DNA of 64,000 nucleotides, taken from assembly GCA_947496605.1 (NCBI GenBank), contig CANMDF010000002.1, positions 682,001 to 746,000 of the forward strand, read 5' to 3'. Made by a program: the position numbers and the translations under genes. The notes beneath the pieces were generated by a model, which was not told the DNA's origin, did not search any database, and was given only the letters and a program-made list of their open reading frames with translations. Origin of the DNA: an uncultured Paracoccaceae bacterium (GTDB lineage Bacteria > Pseudomonadota > Alphaproteobacteria > Rhodobacterales > Rhodobacteraceae). The number at the start of each line of letters is the position of its first letter. Within the stretch, counting starts at the first letter, position 1. Shown here one piece after another: positions 17,879-26,469 of the stretch.

Positions 17879-18215
17879 GACAATCTTCCTTTTGGGTGAG
17901 TTTGTGCCTGCAGCACTCATGCCGCAGAACAGAAAAGGGGGATGTCGTTCTTTAACGTTTATTTTCCGAAAACTTGGGCGCGGTCGTTTTCCGCAACACA
18001 ACAAAAAAACGGAACACAGTGTCTTAAACGTACTAGGTAAAATTGGACTGAACTTGACGGTATGCGCTGGCCAGACTGAAAGGCCATAATGCGTCCATCA
18101 AATTTGCAGATGACTGGTGAAACGGAACAACAAGTCGAAGATATTCGTTCGGGGTCGGGCGGGGTAAGCCACCGGCGATACGCAGCTTTGGGGCAGCGTA
18201 TCGCCGGTTAACCTT
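17879..18215. other. Intergenic region between two secreted-protein genes
   Basis: About 337 bp. It must hold the promoter of the PilJ-like gene in its left part. In the right part lies the large hairpin at 18171-18208. I see no coding sequence or known RNA. Confidence 0.4.
18171..18208 (-). terminator. Large hairpin after the PstS/OmpA gene
   Basis: ACCGGCGATACGC pairs perfectly over 13 bp with GCGTATCGCCGGT around a 12-base loop, eight bases after the end of the 18216-19814 gene. No T-run follows on the minus strand, so it may stabilise the 3' end rather than terminate alone. Confidence 0.55.
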
Positions 18216-19814
18216 TTAGCTTTCGTTCGCTGCTGTGATCCACACTTCAACACGGCGGTTGATTGCGCGGCCACGGTCATCAACGTTACACGCAGATGGT
18301 GCGATTTCGCCGAAACCAGCTGTTGCCATCTGGATGTTGCTCAGGCGATCGCCAGCGAAGTCACGCAGTTCGTCCATCACGGCACCGGCACGCTGCTCGG
18401 CCAGACGCTGGTTGGCGTCAAATGCGCCTACGTCATCTGTGAAACCAACGAATGTGAGGCTTGTGCCTTCTGGTGCACGGTCAAGGTATGCGACCAGACG
18501 CTGCATGTCCAAACGGCCACGCTCGTCGATCTTGGAGGAACCTGTGCGGAAGCGGAAGGTTGTGGACAGGCGGTCAAAGCTATCCATCTTTGACAGCATT
18601 TCGTCCATCAACTCACCTTCAAAGCCTACGTCGTAGCGGTTTGCTTCGGCAGTAAGGGCTGTGCGGCGTGCGTCGCCTGCTGCCTGACTACGGCGCAGAA
18701 TGCCGAGGTCGATGAAGCCAGATTTACCGATCACGGCGTCAGCTTCGTTGGAGACAGCAAAGTCGATGAAAGACTGTGTTTGATCATCAAGGTTGTCAGA
18801 GCGGTTGTACAGGTACATGCGGCGCCCCAGTGTGTATTCCTCTGTTTTGGCGGAGAAAGCATCTGGTGTGTTGGCGATGCCGCATTCGTTCAGCAAGGTC
18901 ACCGGCTTGGCGCCACGCTGAAATGCATAACCAAGGTATCCGATGGCGTTCCGGTCGTGGAACATGACGTTTGACAGAACCTGATCGTCAGCCGCAATAC
19001 CTTGTGGACGGAAGTTCGGGCGCTCGTCGCCGTAAAGGAAGTCCATGAAGTAATCATACCCGGCAGAGTCTTGTTCTTGCGCGATCACGTTGATCGGGCG
19101 ATCTGGTCCGCCAACTTGGGCCCAGCTGGTAATCTCGCCAGAGAAGATGCCTTCAAGCTGTTCTTTCGTCATCTGGTCAACAGGGTTGGATGCGTGCGTT
19201 ACAACAACCATACTATCAACGGCGATGATGTGCTCTTGGTTTGGGCTGACCATGCTGCCTGCACCGTCGGCGCGCAAAGCACGGGCTTCGTCGATTGTGA
19301 TGCGGCGGGAAGACATGCCAATTTTCGCGTCACCTGTTAACAGCGCCTCGAATGCGTTGCTGTCATCGGTTGCGGACACCAAGTATGTACCGATTTCGTC
19401 ACCAAAACCGCCGTCGCTGACAAGCGTTGCGATTGTTTCGCCAACAGATGCGTTTGTCAGTTCTGCGTCGGCATCAAGTGATGCGGCAAAGCCTGTCATC
19501 AGCAGCGGCATCATACCTTGGCCGATTGTCTCGGAACCAACGATTGCCACGTCTGCTGTGATGTTTTCGAAGGACGGGCAAGACGCGCCTTCACAGGTCA
19601 TGCTGCTTGCCGCGATGCGCAGTTCACCAAGCGCCGTGCGGATGATGTATGTGTCGTCTTGGAAGTCTACAAAGTCACCGGTGACGTTGATCGTGCCGTC
19701 AGTCGAGCGCAAAGTTACTTCTGCCGCGAATGTTGCAGAAGGTAGAATGAAACCTGCTGCCAACGCCATCGCAGCTGCAGAAGTCTTGAGTTGTTTGTTG
19801 AGATGGAACGCCAC
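18216..19814 (-). CDS. Periplasmic fusion of a phosphate-binding-type domain and an OmpA domain
   Basis: A 532-residue exported protein. After a signal peptide ending in ATFA (near 30) comes a short N-terminal beta-rich unit, then a PstS-like substrate-binding domain (about 80-370; IVGSETIGQGMMPLLMTGFA, and MSSRRITIDEARAL in the ligand-loop region), then a C-terminal OmpA/Pal peptidoglycan-binding domain (about 410-530; LTFVGFTDDVGAFDANQRLAEQRA and RAINRRVEVWI). It should stay in the periplasm bound to the cell wall. It may sense or store an anion such as phosphate, but no pst or pho genes are near. I chose GTG at 19814: AGGAGA lies seven bases upstream, and the frame upstream to 19859 would spoil the signal peptide. 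Confidence 0.75.
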   Translation of the reverse strand: MAFHLNKQLKTSAAAMALAAGFILPSATFAAEVTLRSTDGTINVTGDFVDFQDDTYIIRTALGELRIAASSMTCEGASCPSFENITADVAIVGSETIGQGMMPLLMTGFAASLDADAELTNASVGETIATLVSDGGFGDEIGTYLVSATDDSNAFEALLTGDAKIGMSSRRITIDEARALRADGAGSMVSPNQEHIIAVDSMVVVTHASNPVDQMTKEQLEGIFSGEITSWAQVGGPDRPINVIAQEQDSAGYDYFMDFLYGDERPNFRPQGIAADDQVLSNVMFHDRNAIGYLGYAFQRGAKPVTLLNECGIANTPDAFSAKTEEYTLGRRMYLYNRSDNLDDQTQSFIDFAVSNEADAVIGKSGFIDLGILRRSQAAGDARRTALTAEANRYDVGFEGELMDEMLSKMDSFDRLSTTFRFRTGSSKIDERGRLDMQRLVAYLDRAPEGTSLTFVGFTDDVGAFDANQRLAEQRAGAVMDELRDFAGDRLSNIQMATAGFGEIAPSACNVDDRGRAINRRVEVWITAANES

Positions 19815-20442
19815 TGTCTTCTCTCCTAATTCATGTTCTTTGTTTGAATGGCCGACCAACTGGGGACCAAATTAATACTGTCGTGACCCTATGATTCACG
19901 ATGGTTCGAATTCCTTTTGGAAACAAAGCGTGGAAATTGGCGAAAATTGTGTCCAAATATTGTTTCTTTCTAAGGCATTTCTTGGCGGCGTTCTTTCGCC
20001 CTGAGGCTGTCGTACATGCTGTTCATGACCATTCCGCCTATAAAACGTGGTCAATTTTGCTATATTTTTCTGAAATTTGTGCTGGAACGCGCCGGTCGCA
20101 ATGCTGCGACGTACTTTGTGCGTTTCCGATAGGGGGAAAAGGTGCCGTTAAGTCACCTAGTCTTATTCGCGCGGAAACAATCGCATTGGCTATCTTAAAG
20201 AATCGTCAAAGAGTCGGTCCGAAGTAGGGGGTGTCTTTCTTAAGAGAGCGTCCCACTCATGCCCCAAGAATTTACCGAATTTTCACACTGATTAACAAAG
20301 AACCTGTCGATGGACCGGAAGTCGGACATATTCCCGCTTTTTCGCGGTTGGGTCTTAACCTGCCGTTAAGCCAATCCTTAGACTTTGGTTAACCATAGAG
20401 GCCCGGCATTTACGCTGTGGTCTGCGGACGACAGGTGGACCA
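19815..20442. promoter_or_regulatory. Long control region upstream of the polysaccharide/GTA-spike genes
   Basis: About 630 bp, AT-richer than the genes around it. It holds the divergent promoters of the PstS/OmpA gene and of the sugar transferase. A perfect CtrA box lies at 20355-20369 (separate entry). An open frame at 19901-20227 has atypical composition and no family resemblance, so I leave it out. Confidence 0.45.
20355..20369. promoter_or_regulatory. CtrA binding box TTAA-N7-TTAA, site 1
   Basis: TTAACCTGCCGTTAA is an exact match to the CtrA consensus. It lies 74 bp upstream of the sugar transferase start, where an activator would sit. A second box of the same form is at 25124. Confidence 0.65.
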
Positions 20443-21105
20443 ATGGTGTTAGAGCTTCAAAGAGAATTATCGACTTACGATCCTATGGGCTTTGAGGACG
20501 AATCCGATTGTCTTGAGGCGAGGTCGACGCCAGTCGTAAAAACCCTGTTTGACGTCGTGGTATCTGTCTTGTTGTTGCCTGCTCTGGTTCTAGTGGCGCT
20601 GATTTTGAAAGGGATCAATCCGTTCTGCAATCGGGGCCCTTTGATGCACTATCAGATGCGTATGGGGCATGCGGGCAAACCTTTTGTTGCTTTCAAGTTC
20701 CGCACGATGCGCCCGGCATGTGGGCTGGCGCGTGGTGCTTATGATGCATTGGAAACGGATCGCATTCCGCGCTTGGGTCGGGTTTTGCGGATGCTGCGGA
20801 TTGATGAGTTGCCTCAGGTTCTAAACGTGCTGCGTGCTGAAATGAGCTTGATCGGGCCGCGGCCTGATTTGTTTGATCATGCGCGTGTCTATGTGGAAAC
20901 CGTTCCTGACTATGCCGGACGTCATCAAGTTATGCCGGGGGTCACTGGCCTAGCGCAAACGGAGGTGGGCTATGTCGATGGCATTGAGGGTATCAAACGC
21001 AAAGTAGCCGCTGATCTGTACTATATTACCCATGCCAGCCTGCGTTTCGATCTGTGGATCACTTGGCGGACGCTTTGTGTGATCATTGGTCGTAAGGGGC
21101 GATAA
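20443..21105 (+). CDS. Exopolysaccharide sugar transferase (initiating phosphoglycosyltransferase)
   Basis: A 220-residue ExoY-like enzyme that transfers a sugar phosphate from a nucleotide sugar to undecaprenyl phosphate, starting the repeat unit. One membrane anchor (about 33-55) is followed by the cytoplasmic catalytic part: FVAFKFRTMRP, the RIDELPQVLNVLRAEMSLIGPRPD block with the catalytic acidic residues, and PGVTGLAQ. It lacks the long multi-helix N-terminus of WcaJ-type enzymes, as is usual for short forms. It lies first after the CtrA box and directly upstream of the two spike-like genes, so the three are probably transcribed together. Confidence 0.88.
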   Translation: MVLELQRELSTYDPMGFEDESDCLEARSTPVVKTLFDVVVSVLLLPALVLVALILKGINPFCNRGPLMHYQMRMGHAGKPFVAFKFRTMRPACGLARGAYDALETDRIPRLGRVLRMLRIDELPQVLNVLRAEMSLIGPRPDLFDHARVYVETVPDYAGRHQVMPGVTGLAQTEVGYVDGIEGIKRKVAADLYYITHASLRFDLWITWRTLCVIIGRKGR

Positions 21106-21201
21106 GGCCCCGCGTTGCGCCGATCTGCGCACGGTCGCAAAGGCGCTTGGTAATCTTCAGTTCTTAGGGATGGGGTCATCATTCCAAACTGGAGACCGAG
21201 A

Positions 21202-21459
21202 ATGCCTGATCCTTTTGATACCGATTATGTGAACCTGACATCCCCTGCCGTTGCGCATTATTTGATTGCGCCCTCTGATGTGGCTGATCTGCCGGTGCGT
21301 CCGCGCGCTATCTTTGTGAATGCTGGCGGTATCGCCGTTTTGCAGGATAATGACGGCGAGGCCGTGTCCTATGACTTGGCCGCAGGAACAGTCCTATCGT
21401 TGCGCCCGACGCGCGTCCTTGCCACGGGCACGACTGCGCAACTGGTTGCGTGGTATTAA
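21202..21459 (+). CDS. GTA head-spike base-like protein (RCAP_Rcc01079 family)
   Basis: An 85-residue beta-rich protein. The pattern IAPSDVADLPVRPRAIFVNAGG followed by VLSLRPTRVLATGTTAQLVAWY resembles the spike base protein of the Rhodobacter capsulatus gene transfer agent (Rcc01079). That protein anchors fibres on the GTA head that bind the polysaccharide capsule of recipient cells. GGAGACC precedes the ATG. It is two bases upstream of the next gene, which looks like the fibre partner. The match is by remembered pattern, not alignment. Confidence 0.7.
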   Translation: MPDPFDTDYVNLTSPAVAHYLIAPSDVADLPVRPRAIFVNAGGIAVLQDNDGEAVSYDLAAGTVLSLRPTRVLATGTTAQLVAWY

Positions 21460-21461
21460 GC

Positions 21462-23066
21462 ATGATTGGATTTGAGCTTTCGCCGGGGGCGGGGCAAGGA
21501 CGCGCGCGTGCGCCGCGCCCACTCGCCCCATTTTTTGCGCATGGCGGTGGGCAGTCTGTTGCCATTGGTCAGGGCATCAACGGCGGCCTGACTGTGTGGA
21601 CAGAGGTGGGTCCACATCATGCAGCACGCATGCGGCTGGACCAACCAGATGCCACTCAGCGCATGTCCTGGCGTGAAACGCAATTGGCGGAACTGCGCAA
21701 TGTCTATCCGGTCGGTAAGTTGACCCTTTCGGGCAGTTGGTCGCAATTGCAAACGTCCGGGTCTGGTCGTGCGGCCAGCTATACGGGCAACCGGGCCATC
21801 AGCACGGGGTCTGCGGGGGCCAGTGCTTTGATCACGGTCGATCGCGCCAAGCCCTATGATCTTTGGATCAACTACACAGGGCGCACCAGTGGTGGCTTTG
21901 TGAAGGTAGAGATTGATGGCGCACAGTCGCTGGTCAATGAAATCTCAGATCCTGCTGGATTGGGGTTCAAGGCTTTTTCCAGCTATTCCCCCACAGACCT
22001 GAACCGCCGCCAGACCATAAAGGTCGCAAGTGGTCTTGCTGGTGCGCATGATGTCCGCGTCAGTTTTGGTGGTGCAGCTACGCCCGGTGGTGGCGCGATC
22101 ATGATTGAAGCGGTCACGATATCGGGCTCACTTGCTGATCCTTATATCCTGCCGCCCCTTTGGACCCCCAACACCACCTATCAAATGGGTGATGAGGTCG
22201 AACATGGCGGGATGTATTATGCTGCCCGCGCGAATGGGCAAAGTGGTGCCGTGGGTCCAACCCATAGCACTGGCATTGCATCTGATGGCGCTTTGGATTG
22301 GCGGGCCGACAACCGTCCGACATATCCCGATTTCATTATCATCGACTATGCGTCAGAGCGCGAATACGCGGTGCGATTAGATGTGGCTGGTGATGTAATT
22401 GAAGTGGGCGGACAAACCCACGGGCATGATGCATTGGCATCCCAGGATATTACCGTCGATGGTGTGCCTTGGGTACCTTCTGACATTGGCAACGGGCTGA
22501 CCGTTGGCACGCAGATCTTGATGACCGAAAACACCGTTTGGCAAACCGCGGGCAGTGGTCCTTTGGCAAATTGTCAGATCAACCGCAGCATTTCGGCGGG
22601 CACGATCCATCATAATGTGCAGGTCGATATCGTTGCTGCTTCAATGGATGTTGAGTGGTTCTATGTCGGTATGCTTCCCTTTGTCCGCTGGGAAGGTGAA
22701 ACAGCAACGACCGTTGTTGATACGCTGACTTCAGAAGGTGAAACAGTTGTAACCTTGGCGAATTATGCAGGGCAAACTGATGCACAAGTCGATTTCCCGC
22801 AGACACGCTATCTGGGGCTGACCGGGACGACGCCAGAGATTGACTTTATCTACGGTCATGAGGCCGGTGCGCTGCCTGTGCCGCATAACAAGTTGGATCA
22901 GCTTGATGCGTTTGTGCTGCCGAATGTGGACGCAAGAACCGCAAGTGGTTCGCAAGACTGGCCTGCGAAGGCCTATGTTTGTGCCAGCCCGCAGACTGGT
23001 TTGACGTTAGAGAACGGCGATATTGCGCATTTCTTTAATCGCCATGTCATGTCCGTTGTCGGCTAA
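21462..23066 (+). CDS. GTA head-spike fibre-like protein
   Basis: A 534-residue protein, probably the partner of the spike base gene just upstream (Rcc01080-like fibre in R. capsulatus). It begins MIGFELSPGAGQ and has an N-terminal region that may join the base, a central beta-sandwich stretch (about 80-220; AKPYDLWINYTGRTSGGFVKV looks like a carbohydrate-binding module) and a C-terminal beta-rich domain. I take the ATG at 21462, two bases after the previous stop; no strong ribosome-binding site is seen, so translational coupling is likely. There is no signal peptide, as expected for a virion protein. It could also be a tail-fibre-like adhesin. Confidence 0.6.
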   Translation: MIGFELSPGAGQGRARAPRPLAPFFAHGGGQSVAIGQGINGGLTVWTEVGPHHAARMRLDQPDATQRMSWRETQLAELRNVYPVGKLTLSGSWSQLQTSGSGRAASYTGNRAISTGSAGASALITVDRAKPYDLWINYTGRTSGGFVKVEIDGAQSLVNEISDPAGLGFKAFSSYSPTDLNRRQTIKVASGLAGAHDVRVSFGGAATPGGGAIMIEAVTISGSLADPYILPPLWTPNTTYQMGDEVEHGGMYYAARANGQSGAVGPTHSTGIASDGALDWRADNRPTYPDFIIIDYASEREYAVRLDVAGDVIEVGGQTHGHDALASQDITVDGVPWVPSDIGNGLTVGTQILMTENTVWQTAGSGPLANCQINRSISAGTIHHNVQVDIVAASMDVEWFYVGMLPFVRWEGETATTVVDTLTSEGETVVTLANYAGQTDAQVDFPQTRYLGLTGTTPEIDFIYGHEAGALPVPHNKLDQLDAFVLPNVDARTASGSQDWPAKAYVCASPQTGLTLENGDIAHFFNRHVMSVVG

Positions 23067-23099
23067 AATGATAGGGCCGCGATCTGCGGCCCTATCATT
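23067..23099. terminator. Bidirectional terminator between spike fibre and wzc
   Basis: AATGATAGGGCCGC pairs over 14 bp with GCGGCCCTATCATT around GATCT. It separates two convergent genes and overlaps the stop codon of the wzc-like gene. Confidence 0.85.
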
Positions 23100-25068
23100 A
23101 AGCAATCTGCGCTGTGCCGATCGCACCGATGCAAGGATCAGTTGAAAGCTGCCGCATTTTGCGCGGATTTACTTTGCTAAGTACCAAACCGGTGGCTGGG
23201 CTGCCGTTGTCTTTGAGCGCTTCAAGCCCGCGCATGACCAAATCAAGAGGTGTTTTTGACCACTGAACGGTGTAGAGGATCGCGTCCGCGTGCTGGGCGA
23301 AGAGCGGTGCCTCGGGTGCCAGCAAAACGGGTGGGCCGTCGATAATGATGTGGTCGTATGTCCGCTGCAATGTCGCAAACACATCAGACATCTGATCCGT
23401 CAAAAGAGAGCCGACCTGATCTTGGCCTTTTCCGATGATGACGACATCCGCGCCAAGCCCGCTGTCATGTGCCAGCGCTGTGACGGTTGGCCAATGCGTT
23501 TGGGCGTGTTGGAATATGTGGCGGTCAATGGCTGCTCGCAGGACCGTATTTTGCGAATTTGCCCCGATGAGCACGACGGTTTTTCCAGCAGATGCCAATG
23601 TGTGTGTCAGTGCCAGCGCTTGCTTGGATGCGCCTTCGTTGCGGATGCTTGATGTGCACAAGATGGTCTGAACAGACGCGCCGCGTGAGACAAGCGAAAG
23701 GGCTGTGTGCAGCCCTTGCATCGCTTGTTTGAGCGGGGCTTGGGGTGGCAATGGAAAGCTGCGTTTTCCCTTTCGCATTGGACGTAGGACGCGTTGCGAG
23801 AGTTGTGCAACCACTGGTAAACCGGTTGCGTCGCGCAGGCCCTTTGCATCGATAACCCCGCGTCTGGTGCAATGCATGACGGCGGCCAAGACGACACCCA
23901 TCGCAGCCCCCAGCATCGCTGCTATGGTTAAGATCAATATCTTGCGCGGCCCGATGTACTGTCCTTCACCTGCAGGTGCGAAGCTGCGTGCATGCGGGGT
24001 TTGCAAGCTTTGTTGCATTTTGTTTTCCTGCAGGCGCCCAAGAAATTCTTGATAAAGTTGACGCGTTGTGTCCGCTTGCAATTGAATTTGGTGCAACTGC
24101 GCGAGCCCTGCCGATTGTGCGCTGAGCTGCGCACTTAGGCGGTTTTTCAGGGCAGTAAGATCATTGATGGTGGTTTGGAGCTGCGCAATTTCAGCACGTT
24201 TTCGCGCCGTACCGCTATCTGGCGACTGTTCCATCACGGCAAGGGTGGTACGCGCAGAACCAAGCTGCTGGTCGGTGGCAAGCACGTCAGCGCTGAGCCG
24301 GTCAATGACGCTGTCTTCTTGAATTTGGGCTGTTGCGATCAAAGCGGCAATTGCCAGTTCTTCGGTTTCAAGTTGCAGCCGCAGTGCGCTCACCCGTGTT
24401 TCAAGCCAATGTTGTGCCTCGGCGCGGGTCTGTTCTTGCATCGTTTCGATATGCTCAAGAAACGCGGTGGCGGCCGAATTTGCCAAGGTCGCTGCCTTCG
24501 CGGGGTCACCACTGCGCGCTGAAATCTGAAGCATATAAGTGTCTTTTTGGCGCACTGTCCTGAGTGCCCCCCGGAGGTTTTGAACAGTCTTATCCAAGAC
24601 ATATGCGTCATCGCGAATAGGTTCTTGGGTGCCTGCAATCCTATGCCGCAGTGTGGTGCGCAAGTTCGCAAGGCCAAATGTGTTGGCGGGGATCAGGTAC
24701 CTGTTAAATTCCGGATCATTCAGTAGATCCAGAGAAGCAACTGACCGGGCCAGCACCACGTCCGATGTCACCTGTGCCACAACCGTATTGAGTGACAATT
24801 CTTGCGTTGTTGTTACGTCAGGAAGACGCGCATCTTCGTTGATCTGATCCAACTGGACAATGGCGGTGGCCACATACTGCGGCGCTGCAATGCGGAACAC
24901 GTAGTATCCTGCCAATAGCGTCATGAACAGCGTCGCCAGCATGACAACCCATTTGCCGTGCCAGAGCACCCGGATCATCCCAAAGATGTCGAGCGGTTGG
25001 ATCTGCGGTGCGCCAAATGAGTGTTGCGCGTGTTGGTCTTGGACCGTTCCACCAATGTCGTGTCTCAT
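23098..25068 (-). CDS. Wzc-like polysaccharide co-polymerase with a degenerate tyrosine-kinase domain
   Basis: A 656-residue inner-membrane protein that sets chain length and helps export of the polysaccharide. It has a Wzz domain with membrane helices at about 38-60 and 375-397, a long periplasmic coiled coil between them and a C-terminal BY-kinase-like domain. In the kinase domain Walker A reads SSIRNEGASK (473-482) instead of a GEGKS-type loop, Walker A' reads VVLIGANS instead of LLIDAD, and only Walker B (IIIDGPP, 574-580) is normal. The tyrosine-rich tail is absent. ATP binding is therefore doubtful. The start is uncertain: ATG at 25068 is used; GTG at 25116 is possible. Confidence 0.78.
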   Translation of the reverse strand: MRHDIGGTVQDQHAQHSFGAPQIQPLDIFGMIRVLWHGKWVVMLATLFMTLLAGYYVFRIAAPQYVATAIVQLDQINEDARLPDVTTTQELSLNTVVAQVTSDVVLARSVASLDLLNDPEFNRYLIPANTFGLANLRTTLRHRIAGTQEPIRDDAYVLDKTVQNLRGALRTVRQKDTYMLQISARSGDPAKAATLANSAATAFLEHIETMQEQTRAEAQHWLETRVSALRLQLETEELAIAALIATAQIQEDSVIDRLSADVLATDQQLGSARTTLAVMEQSPDSGTARKRAEIAQLQTTINDLTALKNRLSAQLSAQSAGLAQLHQIQLQADTTRQLYQEFLGRLQENKMQQSLQTPHARSFAPAGEGQYIGPRKILILTIAAMLGAAMGVVLAAVMHCTRRGVIDAKGLRDATGLPVVAQLSQRVLRPMRKGKRSFPLPPQAPLKQAMQGLHTALSLVSRGASVQTILCTSSIRNEGASKQALALTHTLASAGKTVVLIGANSQNTVLRAAIDRHIFQHAQTHWPTVTALAHDSGLGADVVIIGKGQDQVGSLLTDQMSDVFATLQRTYDHIIIDGPPVLLAPEAPLFAQHADAILYTVQWSKTPLDLVMRGLEALKDNGSPATGLVLSKVNPRKMRQLSTDPCIGAIGTAQIA

Positions 25069-25123
25069 GTCAAACGGGGCCCCGGTTGTGCTGTTTCCTT
25101 GCCCCCAGACCACCACAAAGGAG

Positions 25124-25138
25124 TTAACCTTTAATTAA
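25124..25138. promoter_or_regulatory. CtrA binding box TTAA-N7-TTAA, site 2
   Basis: TTAACCTTTAATTAA is an exact CtrA box in the 135-bp gap between wzc (minus) and the flippase operon (plus), so it could act on both. It is about 56 bp upstream of the chosen wzc start. Confidence 0.6.
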
Positions 25139-25203
25139 TCACAATGAATGACCAATAAAGTGAGCGTCGCTTCTGGTTAACGGCGCGGACAGATGGTGAT
25201 CGC

Positions 25204-26469
25204 GTGTTTTTGGGACCGAAACTGATTGAACTGGCAAGACAGGGTGCCGTCCGGACAATGGGTCTGCGTGCTGGTATCGTCGGGGCTAACTTCGCGGTGA
25301 TGTTGTGCCTTGCAGCTTGGCTTGGGCTTGAGACCTTTGGACCGTTGGCGGCCCTTTGGGGTGCGGCGTTGGTGGCCGGAACCGTCGTGTCCCTTGGTGG
25401 TCCTGTCATCTTGTTGCGGATGTTGACCGACGGGACTGGCCTGCGGGGTTTCGATATTTGCAACATGGTATTGATTGTACCGGGTGTGCTTGCGCTGACG
25501 GCCTATTTGATTTGCATGACGTTTTGGCCCGCGTGGCCTTGGGCTGCGATTATCGGTGCAGGCTACTGTGCCAATATCCTAGGGTGTTTGGCCAGTGTGA
25601 TGCGTTCGCTAGAGAGCGTGCAAGTGTCCATGGTGCTCCGGGATGCAGGGCCACAGTTGGCATTGGGGCTGTCAGGGTTGGTTGCTTACAGCACCGATCC
25701 CGGCGCCATTCTGGCATTATCGGCCATCATGATGGCGGCCATTGCTGTGGCAGGCGCTTTGTGGATATCAGCGGACAACGCCTTCAAAGCGATCACATGT
25801 CATGTCTACCGCCCGTTTCTGAGCCTATCGCAATGGGCAAGCTCTGTCCTTGGTATGGTCGTCTCGCAAATTGACCTGATTGTTGGCGGGGCCTTGATAT
25901 CCGCCGAGCAGCTGGGTGTTTATGCGGTGCTGCGCCGGGTTGCCAATCTTGTGGCTTTGCCGGTTAGCGTTGCCACTTGGGTCAGTGCACCAGCCATTTC
26001 AGCGGCATATGGGAAGGGCAGTTTCAGCGCGCTGTGCAAAGCCAGTCGTGAGGCTAGCCGCATCGCCGTTGTGCCGGGTGTTGGATTGTTTGTGCTGGGC
26101 ATTATTCTGGTGCCTTTATTGCCCGTAGTGTTTCCAGAAGTGGCTGGCATCAATCCAAGCCTCATTTTTTTCGTTTTGTTGCTTGGCGCTTTGGGGCAGG
26201 TTTTCTGGGCCGCCAGCTTTACGGTCGCCACCCTTTGCGGCGCAGCACATCAGGCGATGACCTCGCGGGCCATTATGATCGTTTGTTATCTGTTGTGGTT
26301 TGCAATGTCAGAGCCTGAGGGTTTGGCACTGGGCAATGCTGTCGGCTATGTCGGTGCGCTGACCATTGGGGGTTTTATCCTTTGGGGAATGATCAAGCGG
26401 GGCATTGGTGTGGATACCTCTGCTGCCGCGTGCATCACAAGAAAGGGCGGGCTATGGAGAACGTCCTAG
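25204..26469 (+). CDS. Polysaccharide flippase-like membrane protein
   Basis: A 421-residue protein with about twelve hydrophobic segments, resembling Wzx/PST-type lipid-linked oligosaccharide flippases. A membrane segment such as FAVMLCLAAWLGLETFGPLA near the start and the overall layout fit. It should move the repeat unit across the inner membrane. The start is GTG at 25204, with only a weak GGTGA-like site. The last 16 bases overlap the next gene. It is the first gene of a six-gene run on the plus strand (flippase, polymerase, acyltransferase, three glycosyltransferases). Confidence 0.75.
   Translation: MFLGPKLIELARQGAVRTMGLRAGIVGANFAVMLCLAAWLGLETFGPLAALWGAALVAGTVVSLGGPVILLRMLTDGTGLRGFDICNMVLIVPGVLALTAYLICMTFWPAWPWAAIIGAGYCANILGCLASVMRSLESVQVSMVLRDAGPQLALGLSGLVAYSTDPGAILALSAIMMAAIAVAGALWISADNAFKAITCHVYRPFLSLSQWASSVLGMVVSQIDLIVGGALISAEQLGVYAVLRRVANLVALPVSVATWVSAPAISAAYGKGSFSALCKASREASRIAVVPGVGLFVLGIILVPLLPVVFPEVAGINPSLIFFVLLLGALGQVFWAASFTVATLCGAAHQAMTSRAIMIVCYLLWFAMSEPEGLALGNAVGYVGALTIGGFILWGMIKRGIGVDTSAAACITRKGGLWRTS

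Noticed and set aside
19901..20227. Open frame of 108 codons in the long spacer upstream of the sugar transferase
   Set aside because: Unusual composition, no family resemblance, no convincing start site, and it overlaps the expected promoter region.
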